From: Burkholderia vietnamiensis LMG 10929
Lineage (GTDB): Bacteria; Pseudomonadota; Gammaproteobacteria; Burkholderiales; Burkholderiaceae
Reading direction: 5' to 3'
Length of the DNA stretch: 64,000 nucleotides
NCBI RefSeq assembly: GCF_000959445.1
Contig: NZ_CP009630.1
Span: forward strand, 496,001 to 560,000
Below are positions 54,265 to 62,663 of this stretch, piece by piece. How positions within the stretch are numbered: the stretch's first letter is position 1; each line of letters opens with the position of its first letter. Under the pieces are notes generated by a model. The model saw only the letters and a program-made list of their open reading frames with translations. It was not told the DNA's origin and ran no database searches. The translations under genes were made by a program, and so were the position numbers.

Positions 54265-55980
54265 ATGACATCGCGTCGTGCCGAATCGATCGCATCACAT
54301 CCCGGTCTGCATCCGTCCACGTCCACGTCCATGCCTGCGCCGCGTCCGCGCTGCGCGGCCGTACTTGCCATCGCTTATCTTGCCGTCGCCGGCTGCGCCG
54401 CACAGGCCGACAATGCGAACCACGCGGCGAGCCAGCCCGCGATGCAGACGGCCGCAGCGCCGGCAAGCGCCGCATCGGGCGCGCTGCTGCCGCCGCCGAG
54501 CCAGCTGTACGGCGACCTGTTCGTCGCGGTGCAGACCGCGCAGCTCTATCCCGACCAGAAGACGTTCGTCGACGCGACGCCCAATACCGATCCGGCGACG
54601 ATCGTCCAGTTGTATCAGCAACAGAAATCCCAGCCGGGCTTCTCGCTGAAGGCGTTCGTCGACCAGTACTTCACGGCGCCGCCGCAGGGTGGCGTCACGC
54701 CGCCCGCGAACCTGACGCTGCGTCAGCACATCGACTGGCTGTGGCCGCAGCTCACGCGGACCACGACGAGCGTGCCGCCGTACAGTTCGCTGGTTCCGAT
54801 GCCGAAGCCGTACGTCGTGCCCGGCGGCCGGTTCCGCGAAGGCTACTACTGGGACACCTATTTCACGATGCTCGGGCTGCAGGTGTCGGGGCGCGAGGAT
54901 CTGGTCGACGACATGCTCGACAACTTCGCGTACCTGATCGACACGGTGGGCCACATCCCGAACGGCAACCGCACGTACTACGCGAGCCGCTCGCAGCCGC
55001 CGTTCTTCGCGTACATGGTCACGCTCGCCGCGCGGGCGGAAGGCGACACGGTCTACCAGAAGTATCTGCCGGCGCTGCGCAAGGAGTATGCGTACTGGAT
55101 GCAGGGCGAAAGCGCGGCGCCGCGCGGCGAGGCCGTGCGCCACGTGGTCGCGATGCCGGACGGCGCGGTGCTCAATCGCTACTGGGATGCGAGCGACACG
55201 CCGCGCGACGAGTCGTATCTCGAGGACGTGACGACGGCGAAGGCCGTGCCGAGCCGTCCGGCGAACGACGTGTACCGCGACCTGCGCGCGGGCGCCGAAA
55301 GCGGCTGGGACTACAGCTCGCGCTGGTTTGGCGACGGCAGGACGCTCGCGACGATCCGCACGACGTCGATCGTGCCGGTCGACCTGAACAGCCTGATGTT
55401 CCATCTCGAGACGACGATCGTGAAGGGCTGCACGGTCGCGCGCGACGTCGGATGCGTGGTCGATTTTTCCGCGCGGGCCGCGCGCCGCGCCGCCGCGATC
55501 AACCGCTATCTGTGGAACCGCCACGGCTATTACGGCGATTACGACTGGCAGTTGCGCAAGCCGCGCGACGGCGTGACGGCCGCTGCGCTGTATCCGCTGT
55601 TTGCCGGCGTCGCGTGGCCGGAGCGCGCGAAGGCGACCGCGCGCGAGGTACGCAAGACGCTGTTGCAGCCGGGCGGCCTCGCGACGACGACGCAGAACAC
55701 CGGCCAGCAGTGGGATGCGCCGAATGGCTGGGCGCCGCTGCAATGGATCGCGATCGAAGGGTTGCGGCGCTACGGCGAACCGGCGCTCGCGAAGGACATC
55801 GGCACGCGCTTTCTCGCCGACGTGAAGCACGTGTATGCGACCGAAGGCAAGCTCGTCGAGAAGTACGTGGTGGAGGGCGCCGGCGAGGGCGGCGGTGGTG
55901 GCGGGGAATATCCGCTGCAGGACGGCTTTGGGTGGACCAACGGCGTCACGCTGAAACTGCTCGGGTTGTATGGGGAGTAG
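54265..55980 (+). CDS. treA: Periplasmic trehalase (GH37)
   Basis: 571 residues from the ATG at 54265, preceded by AAAGGAGGGG. The N-terminus has a hydrophobic export segment ending AYLAVAGC, a possible lipobox. Both trehalase signatures are intact: [15 protein letters not shown] and [14 protein letters not shown]. The catalytic acid lies in [12 protein letters not shown] and the base Glu in [15 protein letters not shown] near the end, after a Gly-rich loop. It splits external trehalose into two glucose units. A strong hairpin follows the stop codon. The gene stands as a single unit. Confidence 0.94.
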   Translation: MTSRRAESIASHPGLHPSTSTSMPAPRPRCAAVLAIAYLAVAGCAAQADNANHAASQPAMQTAAAPASAASGALLPPPSQLYGDLFVAVQTAQLYPDQKTFVDATPNTDPATIVQLYQQQKSQPGFSLKAFVDQYFTAPPQGGVTPPANLTLRQHIDWLWPQLTRTTTSVPPYSSLVPMPKPYVVPGGRFREGYYWDTYFTMLGLQVSGREDLVDDMLDNFAYLIDTVGHIPNGNRTYYASRSQPPFFAYMVTLAARAEGDTVYQKYLPALRKEYAYWMQGESAAPRGEAVRHVVAMPDGAVLNRYWDASDTPRDESYLEDVTTAKAVPSRPANDVYRDLRAGAESGWDYSSRWFGDGRTLATIRTTSIVPVDLNSLMFHLETTIVKGCTVARDVGCVVDFSARAARRAAAINRYLWNRHGYYGDYDWQLRKPRDGVTAAALYPLFAGVAWPERAKATAREVRKTLLQPGGLATTTQNTGQQWDAPNGWAPLQWIAIEGLRRYGEPALAKDIGTRFLADVKHVYATEGKLVEKYVVEGAGEGGGGGGEYPLQDGFGWTNGVTLKLLGLYGE

Positions 55981-56024
55981 CGGCGGTTGGCGCTGACGTG
56001 TGGCGACTAACGTGCGTTGGTCGA

Positions 56025-56057
56025 GACCTGATCTCCCGGTCAGCGGGAGATCAGGTC
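56025..56057 (+). terminator. Hairpin after trehalase
   Basis: A perfect 14-pair stem (GACCTGATCTCCCG, 56025-56038, with 56044-56057) and a 5-base loop, 44 bases after treA. There is no long T-run. Confidence 0.6.
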
Positions 56058-56207
56058 GGGGATTGCTTTGGGGTTGCTTCGTCAAGGGGGCGCGATCGAC
56101 CCGGAGCGGTCAGTAGGATGTCCCCAAAGCGGTCGTTCGGTGGCGGACAATCGTACCACCCTAGGTAATTGACCGCGACGGACCTTGTCGCCAACGTCAA
56201 AGTTTTA

Positions 56208-56579
56208 TTAGACGGGGTACGAAAACGTCGAGATCTGAATAAACGGCTCGATTTGCAATCGAAATCCGTAAGGCGGCGTATGTGTCTGGTCGAATCGCCC
56301 TTCGAATACTTTGGCGGTACAGAATTCGATATATGTCCGACCGTCGTCTCGCATGACACGTGCACCTGGACAATCCAACAAGTTGAGCCGAACAAGCGGC
56401 TCTGCCCCCGCATTGCCAAGCAAAATCTCAACGTCGCAATTGAGCGGCCATATAGTTAGACTCAAGAAAACGGAGGCTCTCGAAACGAGATACCGATAGG
56501 AGATCCCATACTCTTCCTCGACTGGAGGGACTTCAAGTGCTTCAAGGAAATCCAACGGTTCCCACGAGAATGTCGGCAT
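56208..56579 (-). CDS. Small unknown protein in low-GC island, immunity-like
   Basis: 123 residues, acidic, beginning MPTFSWEPLDFLEALEVPPV, with AGGAAG five bases before the ATG. The middle, SVFLSLTIWPLNCDVEILLG, suggests a beta-strand-rich single domain; no membrane segment or signal is present. I do not recognise the family. Base composition is clearly lower in GC than the flanking genes and the codon choice is unlike theirs, suggesting transfer. Its size, acidity and place next to a barstar-like gene fit an immunity protein against a contact-dependent or secreted toxin, but no toxin gene is adjacent. Confidence 0.6.
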   Translation of the reverse strand: MPTFSWEPLDFLEALEVPPVEEEYGISYRYLVSRASVFLSLTIWPLNCDVEILLGNAGAEPLVRLNLLDCPGARVMRDDGRTYIEFCTAKVFEGRFDQTHTPPYGFRLQIEPFIQISTFSYPV

Positions 56580-56751
56580 AGAGCTTCCTGTTGTATTGCA
56601 GCCGGTCGCCTGTGGCGGACTCTGCGCTAGCGCATCCGCTCTTCATTTGAATTTCGCTCACCTTGGTCGATGTCGTCGATCTAGGCTGCAGCGTCGAGCA
56701 ACCGCTTTTGGCTGCGGATTCAACCTCGGCAACTCGATATCGCCACTCATA

Positions 56752-57018
56752 TCAAAATACTTCGAACGAACACCAGGCGGGCACAAACTGCTCAAAGACA
56801 AAAAAGTCATCGATGTATGTCAGCCCAAGCCGTTCCAATGACTTCGTGCACTCATCGCCCGCATCGCCGCCGAAGAACGGGCCAAGCGACAAGAAACTAT
56901 CGGATTCGTCAAAATATTCCCGAAAATTGAATTCGACCATGACCGACGATATGTCGACATTCTTGGCTGCTAGCGCAGCCCGCCGGACAACGATTCCGAA
57001 ATCTCTCGAAACTTTCAT
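56752..57018 (-). CDS. Small acidic unknown protein in low-GC island, immunity-like
   Basis: 88 residues starting MKVSRDFGIVVRRAALAAKN. Acidic and aromatic-rich, with VEFNFREYFDESDSFLSLGP and LTYIDDFFVFEQFVPAWCSF, a composition frequent in immunity proteins. The ribosome site is weak, and an N-terminal truncation cannot be excluded. No family recognised. It lies on the same strand between the 123-residue protein and the barstar-like gene. Confidence 0.5.
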   Translation of the reverse strand: MKVSRDFGIVVRRAALAAKNVDISSVMVEFNFREYFDESDSFLSLGPFFGGDAGDECTKSLERLGLTYIDDFFVFEQFVPAWCSFEVF

Positions 57019-57112
57019 CGATATTGACCAAAGGCAAGCGGGTACTGATCATTGTCGGCGATCTAGTCCGTATCGTCGAGTGTCTGAAACTGGCCGCAGT
57101 GCGCCCTTCGAT

Positions 57113-57445
57113 TCAGTCATAGTACGACAGTGCGACCAAAGCGGCCCCATGCTCGCGCGTACGTCGCCAGTTCACGAAAGCGCACGCGTCTTGCAAAGAC
57201 TCGAATAGATCTGGACAGCGCCTTCTGAAACTGATGACAGCGCCAAGCTGTATCGCCAACGTCTCTCCCGGCCTAACATGCAAGCTCGTCATCGCGGCCT
57301 CGGGATCATCGAGGTAACTCAAACAGTCAATCAACGCGTCCATGTTGTTGCCATAAAACGCGGGAAAACCAAAGATCTGCGAGAAGACCCGATGGAATGA
57401 AGGCCAGTCCGTAATTTTAGTCGTGTCTACGAATACGTTCGTCAT
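57113..57445 (-). CDS. Barstar-like ribonuclease inhibitor
   Basis: 110 residues. The core SFHRVFSQIFGFPAFYGNNM continuing DALIDCLSYLDDPEAAMT follows the barstar pattern: helix 1, then FPxxYGxNxDALxDCL, whose Asp and aromatic residues contact barnase-type RNases. The C-terminal LQDACAFVNWRRTREHGAAL also fits the family. Barstars protect against a cognate RNase that may be secreted or delivered by contact. No barnase-like gene is next to it, so it is an orphan inhibitor in this window. Confidence 0.75.
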   Translation of the reverse strand: MTNVFVDTTKITDWPSFHRVFSQIFGFPAFYGNNMDALIDCLSYLDDPEAAMTSLHVRPGETLAIQLGAVISFRRRCPDLFESLQDACAFVNWRRTREHGAALVALSYYD

Positions 57446-57750
57446 CGCGCTATTCCGAATTCCATTTTGCGTCTGACCGGTTCCGATAGATGCTCCATCG
57501 TCGGATCGTTGACGATTCTTGCACCGAGTACCAGTGACCGTTCCTGGCCGAACCGAGTCAGCCGATCTGGTTCTGTCTATTTGGTCTAGCCGGCCTTAAT
57601 ACAGCTAACGGCAATCGGCTGCGACCGCCGGGGATCAGCTGCCGCAGCAGTAGCCGAAGCCCAATCCCCAAGCCGACTGCCCGTTCGACCACGCACCGCA
57701 CTGCCGCGCGAGCGACGGTGAGGTGCGGCACCTCCCACCCAACCCGCCCA
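57446..57750. other. Spacer between barstar-like gene and porin
   Basis: No coding signal was seen. GAGGTG-CGG-CACCTC (57720-57734) is a short hairpin 17 bases beyond the porin stop codon and could end its minus-strand transcript. The GC content rises back to the genome level across this stretch. Confidence 0.45.
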
Positions 57751-59232
57751 TCAGAACGTAATCGTAGTGCGCACCCCGATCACCGTTTCATCCCCGATGC
57801 GCGCGCCGGCCGCGTTCGGGTTCGGGATCCCGCCGCCCGGCCGGAAGAAGTGCTGCAGGTCGGCCTGCAACTGCCACCACGGCGCGACCTGATACTGGTA
57901 GGTCGCCTCGATCACCGTTTCCGCGCGGCGCACCGGGTAGCCGGGCGTCTGATACGTGCCGGTGTCGCCGTCGAGCGCGCGCGCATGCGAGCCGATCTTG
58001 GTATAGCCGATCGCGATGCCGGCCGTGTCGTCGTCGCGGCCGCGGAACGGCGCCTTGAGCGTGATGCCCGCATTGGCCGCGAAATCGACGATGTTGCGAT
58101 CGCCCGGCGCGCCCATCACGCGCGCGAACACGCCGACCGAACGCGGGCTGTCCGGCGCCGGCCGCCAGATCATCTGGTCCGCGCCCGCATAGAAGCCGTA
58201 GTTGCCGTGATGCGTGGCCGCAATCCCGTTGCTGGCGGGGTTCGCGAGCGACAGCCCGTCGGTGCCGACGCGCGGATCGTTCGCGTGCTGCGTCTGATAC
58301 CAGAAGCCGATCTTGTAGGTGCCGGGCAGGCCGGCCGGCGGCGGCGCCTTCGGGTCGGACGACGGCGCGTTCAGCGCGTACTGCAGCTCGCCGATCACGA
58401 ATGCGCCGCTGCGCAGGTTGAAGTTGGTGCCGTGCGCGTTCAGCGTCTGCGCATCGCCGTCGCTGCGGCCGGCCGCGTTGCCGTCGTAGACGCCGATCAT
58501 TGCCGTCCACGCGTCGGCCGGCTTCACGCGCAAGCGCACGCCGAGCGACGACAGCGGATACGCCGGGCCGCCGGCCGGCAGGTCGGTGGCCGGCAGCACC
58601 GGCCAGCCGAACGTCGAGTTGATGAACGTCGCCGCGTACTGGCTGACCATGAACTCCTGGTCGACGCTCTGCTGGCCGATCCGCACGTCCGCCTTGCCGT
58701 CGAAAAACGCCTGCTGGTACCACAGCTCCCACAGGCGCGTGGTCGAATTCGCCTCGATGCCGGTCGCCGTCTGCAGCGTCTGCAGATAGCGCGACGTGAG
58801 GTTGGTGCCGTGGATCTGCAGCCCCGACACGTTGAACGTGCCGCCCGGCAGCCCGATCGCCTTCTGCGCATCGACGGTGAAGCCGAACTGCGTGAGCCCC
58901 TGATAGGCGCCGCCGCGCTGCGTGCCGCCCGCGGCGTTGTACAGGTACTCGCTGGTTTCCTGCAGGTTCAGCGTGACGCCGTGCTCGCCGAGCACGTCGC
59001 GCAGGCCGCCGATGTTGCCGAACAGGTTCGACCGTTCCCACAAACCGGTGGGCTCGGCAGCATCGGCGGCCTGGGTGGGGGCAGCGGCGCCGCTCGCGCC
59101 GGCAACCGGGTCCGGCGCGGCCGCGGGCGGCAGCGCTTGCGCGAGCGCCGGAGCGGACGCCAGCGACAGCAGCAGCGTGGCGAACGCCGGCAGGCGCGGC
59201 TTGCGAGCGACGGGTTTGAGATGGTTCTTCAT
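57751..59232 (-). CDS. OprB-family carbohydrate-selective porin
   Basis: 493 residues with a signal peptide (LPAFATLLLSLASAPALAQA). After an Ala/Pro-rich linker the barrel begins with WERSNLFGNIGGLRDVLGEH and GVTLNLQETSEYLYNAAGG, the OprB start, and ends with IGDETVIGVRTTITF, where the final Phe is the outer-membrane assembly signal. OprB porins let glucose and other sugars through the outer membrane. The trehalase two genes away could supply the sugar, but they are separate units. Confidence 0.9.
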   Translation of the reverse strand: MKNHLKPVARKPRLPAFATLLLSLASAPALAQALPPAAAPDPVAGASGAAAPTQAADAAEPTGLWERSNLFGNIGGLRDVLGEHGVTLNLQETSEYLYNAAGGTQRGGAYQGLTQFGFTVDAQKAIGLPGGTFNVSGLQIHGTNLTSRYLQTLQTATGIEANSTTRLWELWYQQAFFDGKADVRIGQQSVDQEFMVSQYAATFINSTFGWPVLPATDLPAGGPAYPLSSLGVRLRVKPADAWTAMIGVYDGNAAGRSDGDAQTLNAHGTNFNLRSGAFVIGELQYALNAPSSDPKAPPPAGLPGTYKIGFWYQTQHANDPRVGTDGLSLANPASNGIAATHHGNYGFYAGADQMIWRPAPDSPRSVGVFARVMGAPGDRNIVDFAANAGITLKAPFRGRDDDTAGIAIGYTKIGSHARALDGDTGTYQTPGYPVRRAETVIEATYQYQVAPWWQLQADLQHFFRPGGGIPNPNAAGARIGDETVIGVRTTITF

Positions 59233-59322
59233 GTGATTTTCCGTGTGGCGGTCCGATCAGTGAGATTGATGAAGAAAGATTGCAGTGCAGCGCGCGTTGC
59301 TAAGCGCGCGTGGCGATGCCCG

Positions 59323-59592
59323 TTACGGCAGCCAGCCGGCGACGCGCGAAACCTGCGCGAAGCCGACTCGCGATGCGCTCGCGCAGAGCAGCGCGCCGAG
59401 CGCGACGGCCGCGGCCATCGCGGCGAGCAGCGCGCAATCGAGCGCGCGCCACGCGGCACGCAGCTGCACGCGTGCGGCGTCGCGCCGGTGGCGGCGTGCG
59501 TGCGCAAGCGGGGAGCGCCTGCCGAGCGCACAGCGCGTGCGTCCTGCCTGCAAGCATCGCTCGAGTCTGAGTGAAAACGATTGAACGACCAT
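59323..59592 (-). CDS. Small predicted membrane protein upstream of the porin
   Basis: 89 residues from an ATG at 59592 with a strong GGAGG eight bases upstream. The basic N-terminal half is followed by one hydrophobic segment, ALDCALLAAMAAAVALGALL. No family recognised. An alternative frame in the same place lacks a good start. The ribosome site is the main support; it may be co-transcribed with the porin 90 bases downstream. Confidence 0.4.
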   Translation of the reverse strand: MVVQSFSLRLERCLQAGRTRCALGRRSPLAHARRHRRDAARVQLRAAWRALDCALLAAMAAAVALGALLCASASRVGFAQVSRVAGWLP

Positions 59593-60103
59593 GACGCTGC
59601 CTCCGGCCGCACCGGCGCATGCCGGACGGCGTGACCGAGCGCGGGCGCGGCACGCGGCCTGCGATCGGCGATTGAAACGTAACGGAAGCGTGCGACGGAC
59701 GTGCCGGCAATGCCGGCCGAAGGAAGCGCGCTAACCCGACTGATGCGAGCTAGCGGCGAAAGACGTGAGCCTGGCTGCTATCTCGCGATGGCTTGGCCGG
59801 CCTGAACCGGCCCCGAACTGCAACTGGAGCTAGTGTCCACGGAGGGGACTCCCGTGATGAATTTGGGGCGGATTGTAGTCGCGACTTTTGCTGCGGTGCA
59901 AGCAAAAATCGCATGAAAGCTGCGGTCGCGGCGCGCCGATGCGCGGTGACGAGCCCCTGGCGGCGGCGCGACGCAGCGCGTCAAAGCGTGCCCCGGCGGG
60001 CGTTGCACCGTTGTTCGCGCGCATCGGCGCAACGCCGCGCCGCGACGCGCTGAAAGGTTGCGCCGCGTGATGTCGAGCGCAAATCTTTCAGCGTCGGCGG
60101 CCG
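59593..60103. other. Long intergenic region, no gene seen
   Basis: About 500 bases upstream of the metal-carrier promoter. Frames on both strands are Arg/Ala-rich shadows typical of GC-rich non-coding DNA. Confidence 0.5.
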
Positions 60104-60167
60104 CGAAAATTATTTCGGGAAATGGCGTTTCCAGGGGTTGACTTCACTTTCGGGCGATCCATAGAAT
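60104..60167 (+). promoter_or_regulatory. Promoter and upstream palindrome of the Nramp-like operon
   Basis: TTGACT (60138-60143) and TAGAAT (60162-60167) with an 18-base spacer form a good sigma-70 promoter. Just upstream, CGAAAATTATTTCG (60104-60117) is a palindrome that could bind a metal-responsive regulator. The promoter lies about 740 bases before the carrier start, implying a long leader. Confidence 0.6.
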
Positions 60168-60499
60168 CCGGCATCTTCACTCTTGGGGCCGCCGCCTTGG
60201 ACGCCTGCAGTAGTCGATCTTCGAACGAAATTTCCGCCTGAGCGACCGACGTCCGCGCCTCATCGAAGCCGCCGTTTGTCCGTCAGGCAAACGGTGCGCG
60301 CAGCAGTTTCCGCAGTAACTCCCTACGTGCACCCTGATTCGCGCCGGTCGGCGTGATGCGTTCGCGCATCCGCATTCCGGTTTCGCCGCCGCTCGTTGCG
60401 CGGCCGCGTTCGCGCATGCGTTTCGCCTGCGCCCGAACGACGGTCCGCGCGCCGCGCGGCGGCCAACCGTGTTCTCCGGAACACCGCACAGGAGCCGCC
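60168..60499 (+). other. Leader RNA of the Nramp-like operon, 5' part
   Basis: About 330 bases of predicted transcript without a gene. Several GC-rich hairpins can be drawn, for example GTTTGTCCGTCAGGCAAAC around 60280-60300. I could not match it to the manganese (yybP-ykoY) or magnesium (M-box) riboswitch consensus. Confidence 0.4.
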
Positions 60500-60586
60500 A
60501 TGAACGACAGTGACAGTTGTCCCTTATGCCCGTTGCACCCACCGACCCAATTGAACCGGGATCGCAGGGACTTTCCGGCCGACTAG
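60500..60586 (+). CDS. 28-residue leader micro-protein with CxxC motif
   Basis: The ATG at 60500 has AGGAG six bases upstream and encodes MNDSDSCPLCPLHPPTQL followed by NRDRRDFPAD, ending at the TAG 60584-60586. The CPLCPLH segment could bind a metal ion. It lies in the leader of the Nramp-like gene, so a sensing or regulatory role is possible. Support is the ribosome site and the context only. Confidence 0.45.
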   Translation: MNDSDSCPLCPLHPPTQLNRDRRDFPAD

Positions 60587-60668
60587 CCTGACGCATCGTT
60601 CAGCCCCGGACTGGCCCCGCGCCCACCACGCGGCCCGGCATGCATGCCGCCCGCCAAGGAGCCAGATC

Positions 60669-60806
60669 ATGAACTTCGGCCTTCTGCTGTCGAACCTTCC
60701 GCACGTCACGGAATCGCGCCGTCACTACGACGCGATGCTGACACTCGACGCCCGCCCGCGGGTGTTCTCGCGCTTCATCTCCCGCTTGAAGTCGCTGTTC
60801 CACTGA
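60669..60806 (+). CDS. 45-residue micro-protein upstream of the Nramp-like carrier
   Basis: The ATG at 60669 follows AAGGAG by eight bases. The product starts MNFGLLLSNLPHVTESRRHY and ends VFSRFISRLKSLFH: basic, amphipathic and with several His residues. It is in the same transcript direction as the carrier and ends about 100 bases before it. The location resembles that of small metal-homeostasis proteins next to metal transporters in other bacteria, but the sequence is not recognised. Confidence 0.55.
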   Translation: MNFGLLLSNLPHVTESRRHYDAMLTLDARPRVFSRFISRLKSLFH

Positions 60807-60909
60807 ATCGCAGCACCGAGCAAGCCTCGGCATGCGCGCGGCGGCCGCTCCGCGCGCGTATGCCAAGGCCACGCGCTTGGCCAAACACATCTGCCGTACG
60901 GAATTCATC

Positions 60910-62556
60910 ATGTCCACGCCATCGAACGTCTCTCCACCGATCGCCGTCGAACGCAGCGCCGTGCTCGACGAAGCCCACCTGGGCGACATCCGCGGCGCGC
61001 TCGGCACGATCGCGCATCACGACACCGCCGCGCGCGGCACCTGGTGGGCGCGGCTGCGCACGCTGCTGGCGATCATCGGGCCCGGTCTGATCGTGATGGT
61101 CGGCGACAACGATGCCGGCGCGTTCGGCACCTATACGCAGGCCGGCCAGAACTACGGCACGACGCTGCTGTGGACGCTGCTGCTGCTCGTGCCGGTGCTG
61201 TACGTGAACCAGGAAATGGTGCTGCGGCTCGGCGCTGTCACGGGCGTGGGCCATGCACGGCTGATCTTCGAGCGCTTCGGCAAGTTCTGGGGTGCGTTCA
61301 GCGTGATCGACCTGTTCCTGCTCAACGCGTTGACGATCGTCACGGAGTTCATCGGCATCACGTTCGTGCTCGCATTCTTCGGGCTCCCGAAGGTGGCTGG
61401 CGTGTGCGTCGCGGCCGCGCTGACGATGGCCGCGGTGAGTACCGGAGACTTCCGGCGCTTCGAGCGCTTCGCGATCGTGCTGTGCGTGCTGAGCCTGCTG
61501 CTCGTGCCGGTGCTCGTGTCGATCCATCCGCCGGTGTCGCAGATGTCGCGCGACTTCTTCATCCCGAACTGGCCCGCGCACGCGAAGCTGTCGGACGTGA
61601 TGCTGCTCGTGATCGGCATCGTCGGTACGACGGTCGCGCCGTGGCAGCTGTTCTTCCAGCAGAGCTACGTGATCGACAAGCGCATCACGCCGCGCTTCAT
61701 GAAGTACGAGAAGATCGATCTGTGGATCGGCATCGCGTTCGTGCTGATCGGCGCGGTCGCGATGATCGGCTTCAGCGCCGCGCTGTTCGGCGGCCATCCG
61801 GAAGCCGGCAACTTCACCGATGCGGGCGGCATCATCGCCGGCCTCGAGAAATACGCGGGCCGCACGAGCGCGACGCTGTTCGCGGTCGCGCTGCTCGACG
61901 CATGCATCATCGGCGCCGCGGCCGTGTCGCTGTCGACCGCGTACGCGATCGGCGACGTGTTCAAGATCCGCCATTCGCTGCATCGCGGCGTGTCCGATGC
62001 GAAGGGCTTCTATCTCGTCTACTTCGGGATCGTCGCGGCCGCGGCCGCGCTGGTGCTGATTCCGGGCAGCCCGCTCGGCCTCTTGACCGAAGCGGTGCAG
62101 ACGCTCGCCGGCGTGCTGCTGCCGAGCGCCACGGTGTTCCTGCTCGTGCTGTGCAACGATCGCCAGGTGCTCGGGCCGTGGGTCAACTCGACGCGGCTGA
62201 ACGTGTTCACGGGCGCGGTGATCTGGGTGCTCGTGCTGCTGTCGATCATCCTGACCGCCTCGGTGATGTACCCGGACATCAGCGGCGAAGCGATCGTCGA
62301 CGTGCTGGTGGGCGGCACCGTGCTCGCGATCGCCGGCTATCTCGCGACGGTGCTGATCCGCCGCAACCGGCGCGTCGTCGAGCCTGGCATCGATCGCTCG
62401 CTGCGCGACGCGTGGCGCATGCCGCCGCTCGATTCGCTCACGCCGCAGAAGATGACCGTCGCGACGCGCGTGTGGATGGCCGTGCTGCGCGGCTATCTGG
62501 TGGTGGCGGTGGGCTTGGTGATCGTCAAGGTCGTGCAGATGACGTTGCTGAAGTAG
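60910..62556 (+). CDS. Nramp-related divalent metal transporter with altered metal-site motifs
   Basis: 548 residues from the ATG at 60910, with 11-12 hydrophobic helices and long hydrophilic ends. The fold is Nramp (LeuT-like), but the helix 1 signature that is usually DPGN reads VGDNDAGAFGTYTQAG, and the helix 6 signature that is usually MPH reads VGTTVAPWQLFFQQS. The metal-coordinating Met is therefore replaced by Ala. In Nramp-related magnesium transporters the loss of this Met accompanies preference for hard ions, so magnesium or manganese selectivity is plausible here. The frame is uninterrupted. It is preceded by a promoter, long leader and two micro-genes and followed by a strong hairpin. 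Confidence 0.85.
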   Translation: MSTPSNVSPPIAVERSAVLDEAHLGDIRGALGTIAHHDTAARGTWWARLRTLLAIIGPGLIVMVGDNDAGAFGTYTQAGQNYGTTLLWTLLLLVPVLYVNQEMVLRLGAVTGVGHARLIFERFGKFWGAFSVIDLFLLNALTIVTEFIGITFVLAFFGLPKVAGVCVAAALTMAAVSTGDFRRFERFAIVLCVLSLLLVPVLVSIHPPVSQMSRDFFIPNWPAHAKLSDVMLLVIGIVGTTVAPWQLFFQQSYVIDKRITPRFMKYEKIDLWIGIAFVLIGAVAMIGFSAALFGGHPEAGNFTDAGGIIAGLEKYAGRTSATLFAVALLDACIIGAAAVSLSTAYAIGDVFKIRHSLHRGVSDAKGFYLVYFGIVAAAAALVLIPGSPLGLLTEAVQTLAGVLLPSATVFLLVLCNDRQVLGPWVNSTRLNVFTGAVIWVLVLLSIILTASVMYPDISGEAIVDVLVGGTVLAIAGYLATVLIRRNRRVVEPGIDRSLRDAWRMPPLDSLTPQKMTVATRVWMAVLRGYLVVAVGLVIVKVVQMTLLK

Positions 62557-62584
62557 CGCGGCGCGCGGTGGTCGCGCTACATGC

Positions 62585-62615
62585 GAACATGCCGGCCCGC
62601 GAGGCCGGCATGTTC
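62585..62615. terminator. Hairpin after the Nramp-like gene
   Basis: GAACATGCCGGCC (62585-62597) pairs perfectly with 62603-62615 around a CGCGA loop and is followed by GTTT. It lies between convergent genes and probably ends both transcripts. Confidence 0.7.
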
Positions 62616-62663
62616 GTTTACGCAGTAGCATGAGCGGTTGCTTACGCCGCTGCGTTGCCCGCG

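Noticed and set aside
60168..60909. Manganese (yybP-ykoY) or magnesium (M-box) riboswitch in the carrier leader
   Set aside because: I looked for the conserved core sequences of both and did not find them; the leader may still be regulatory by another mechanism.
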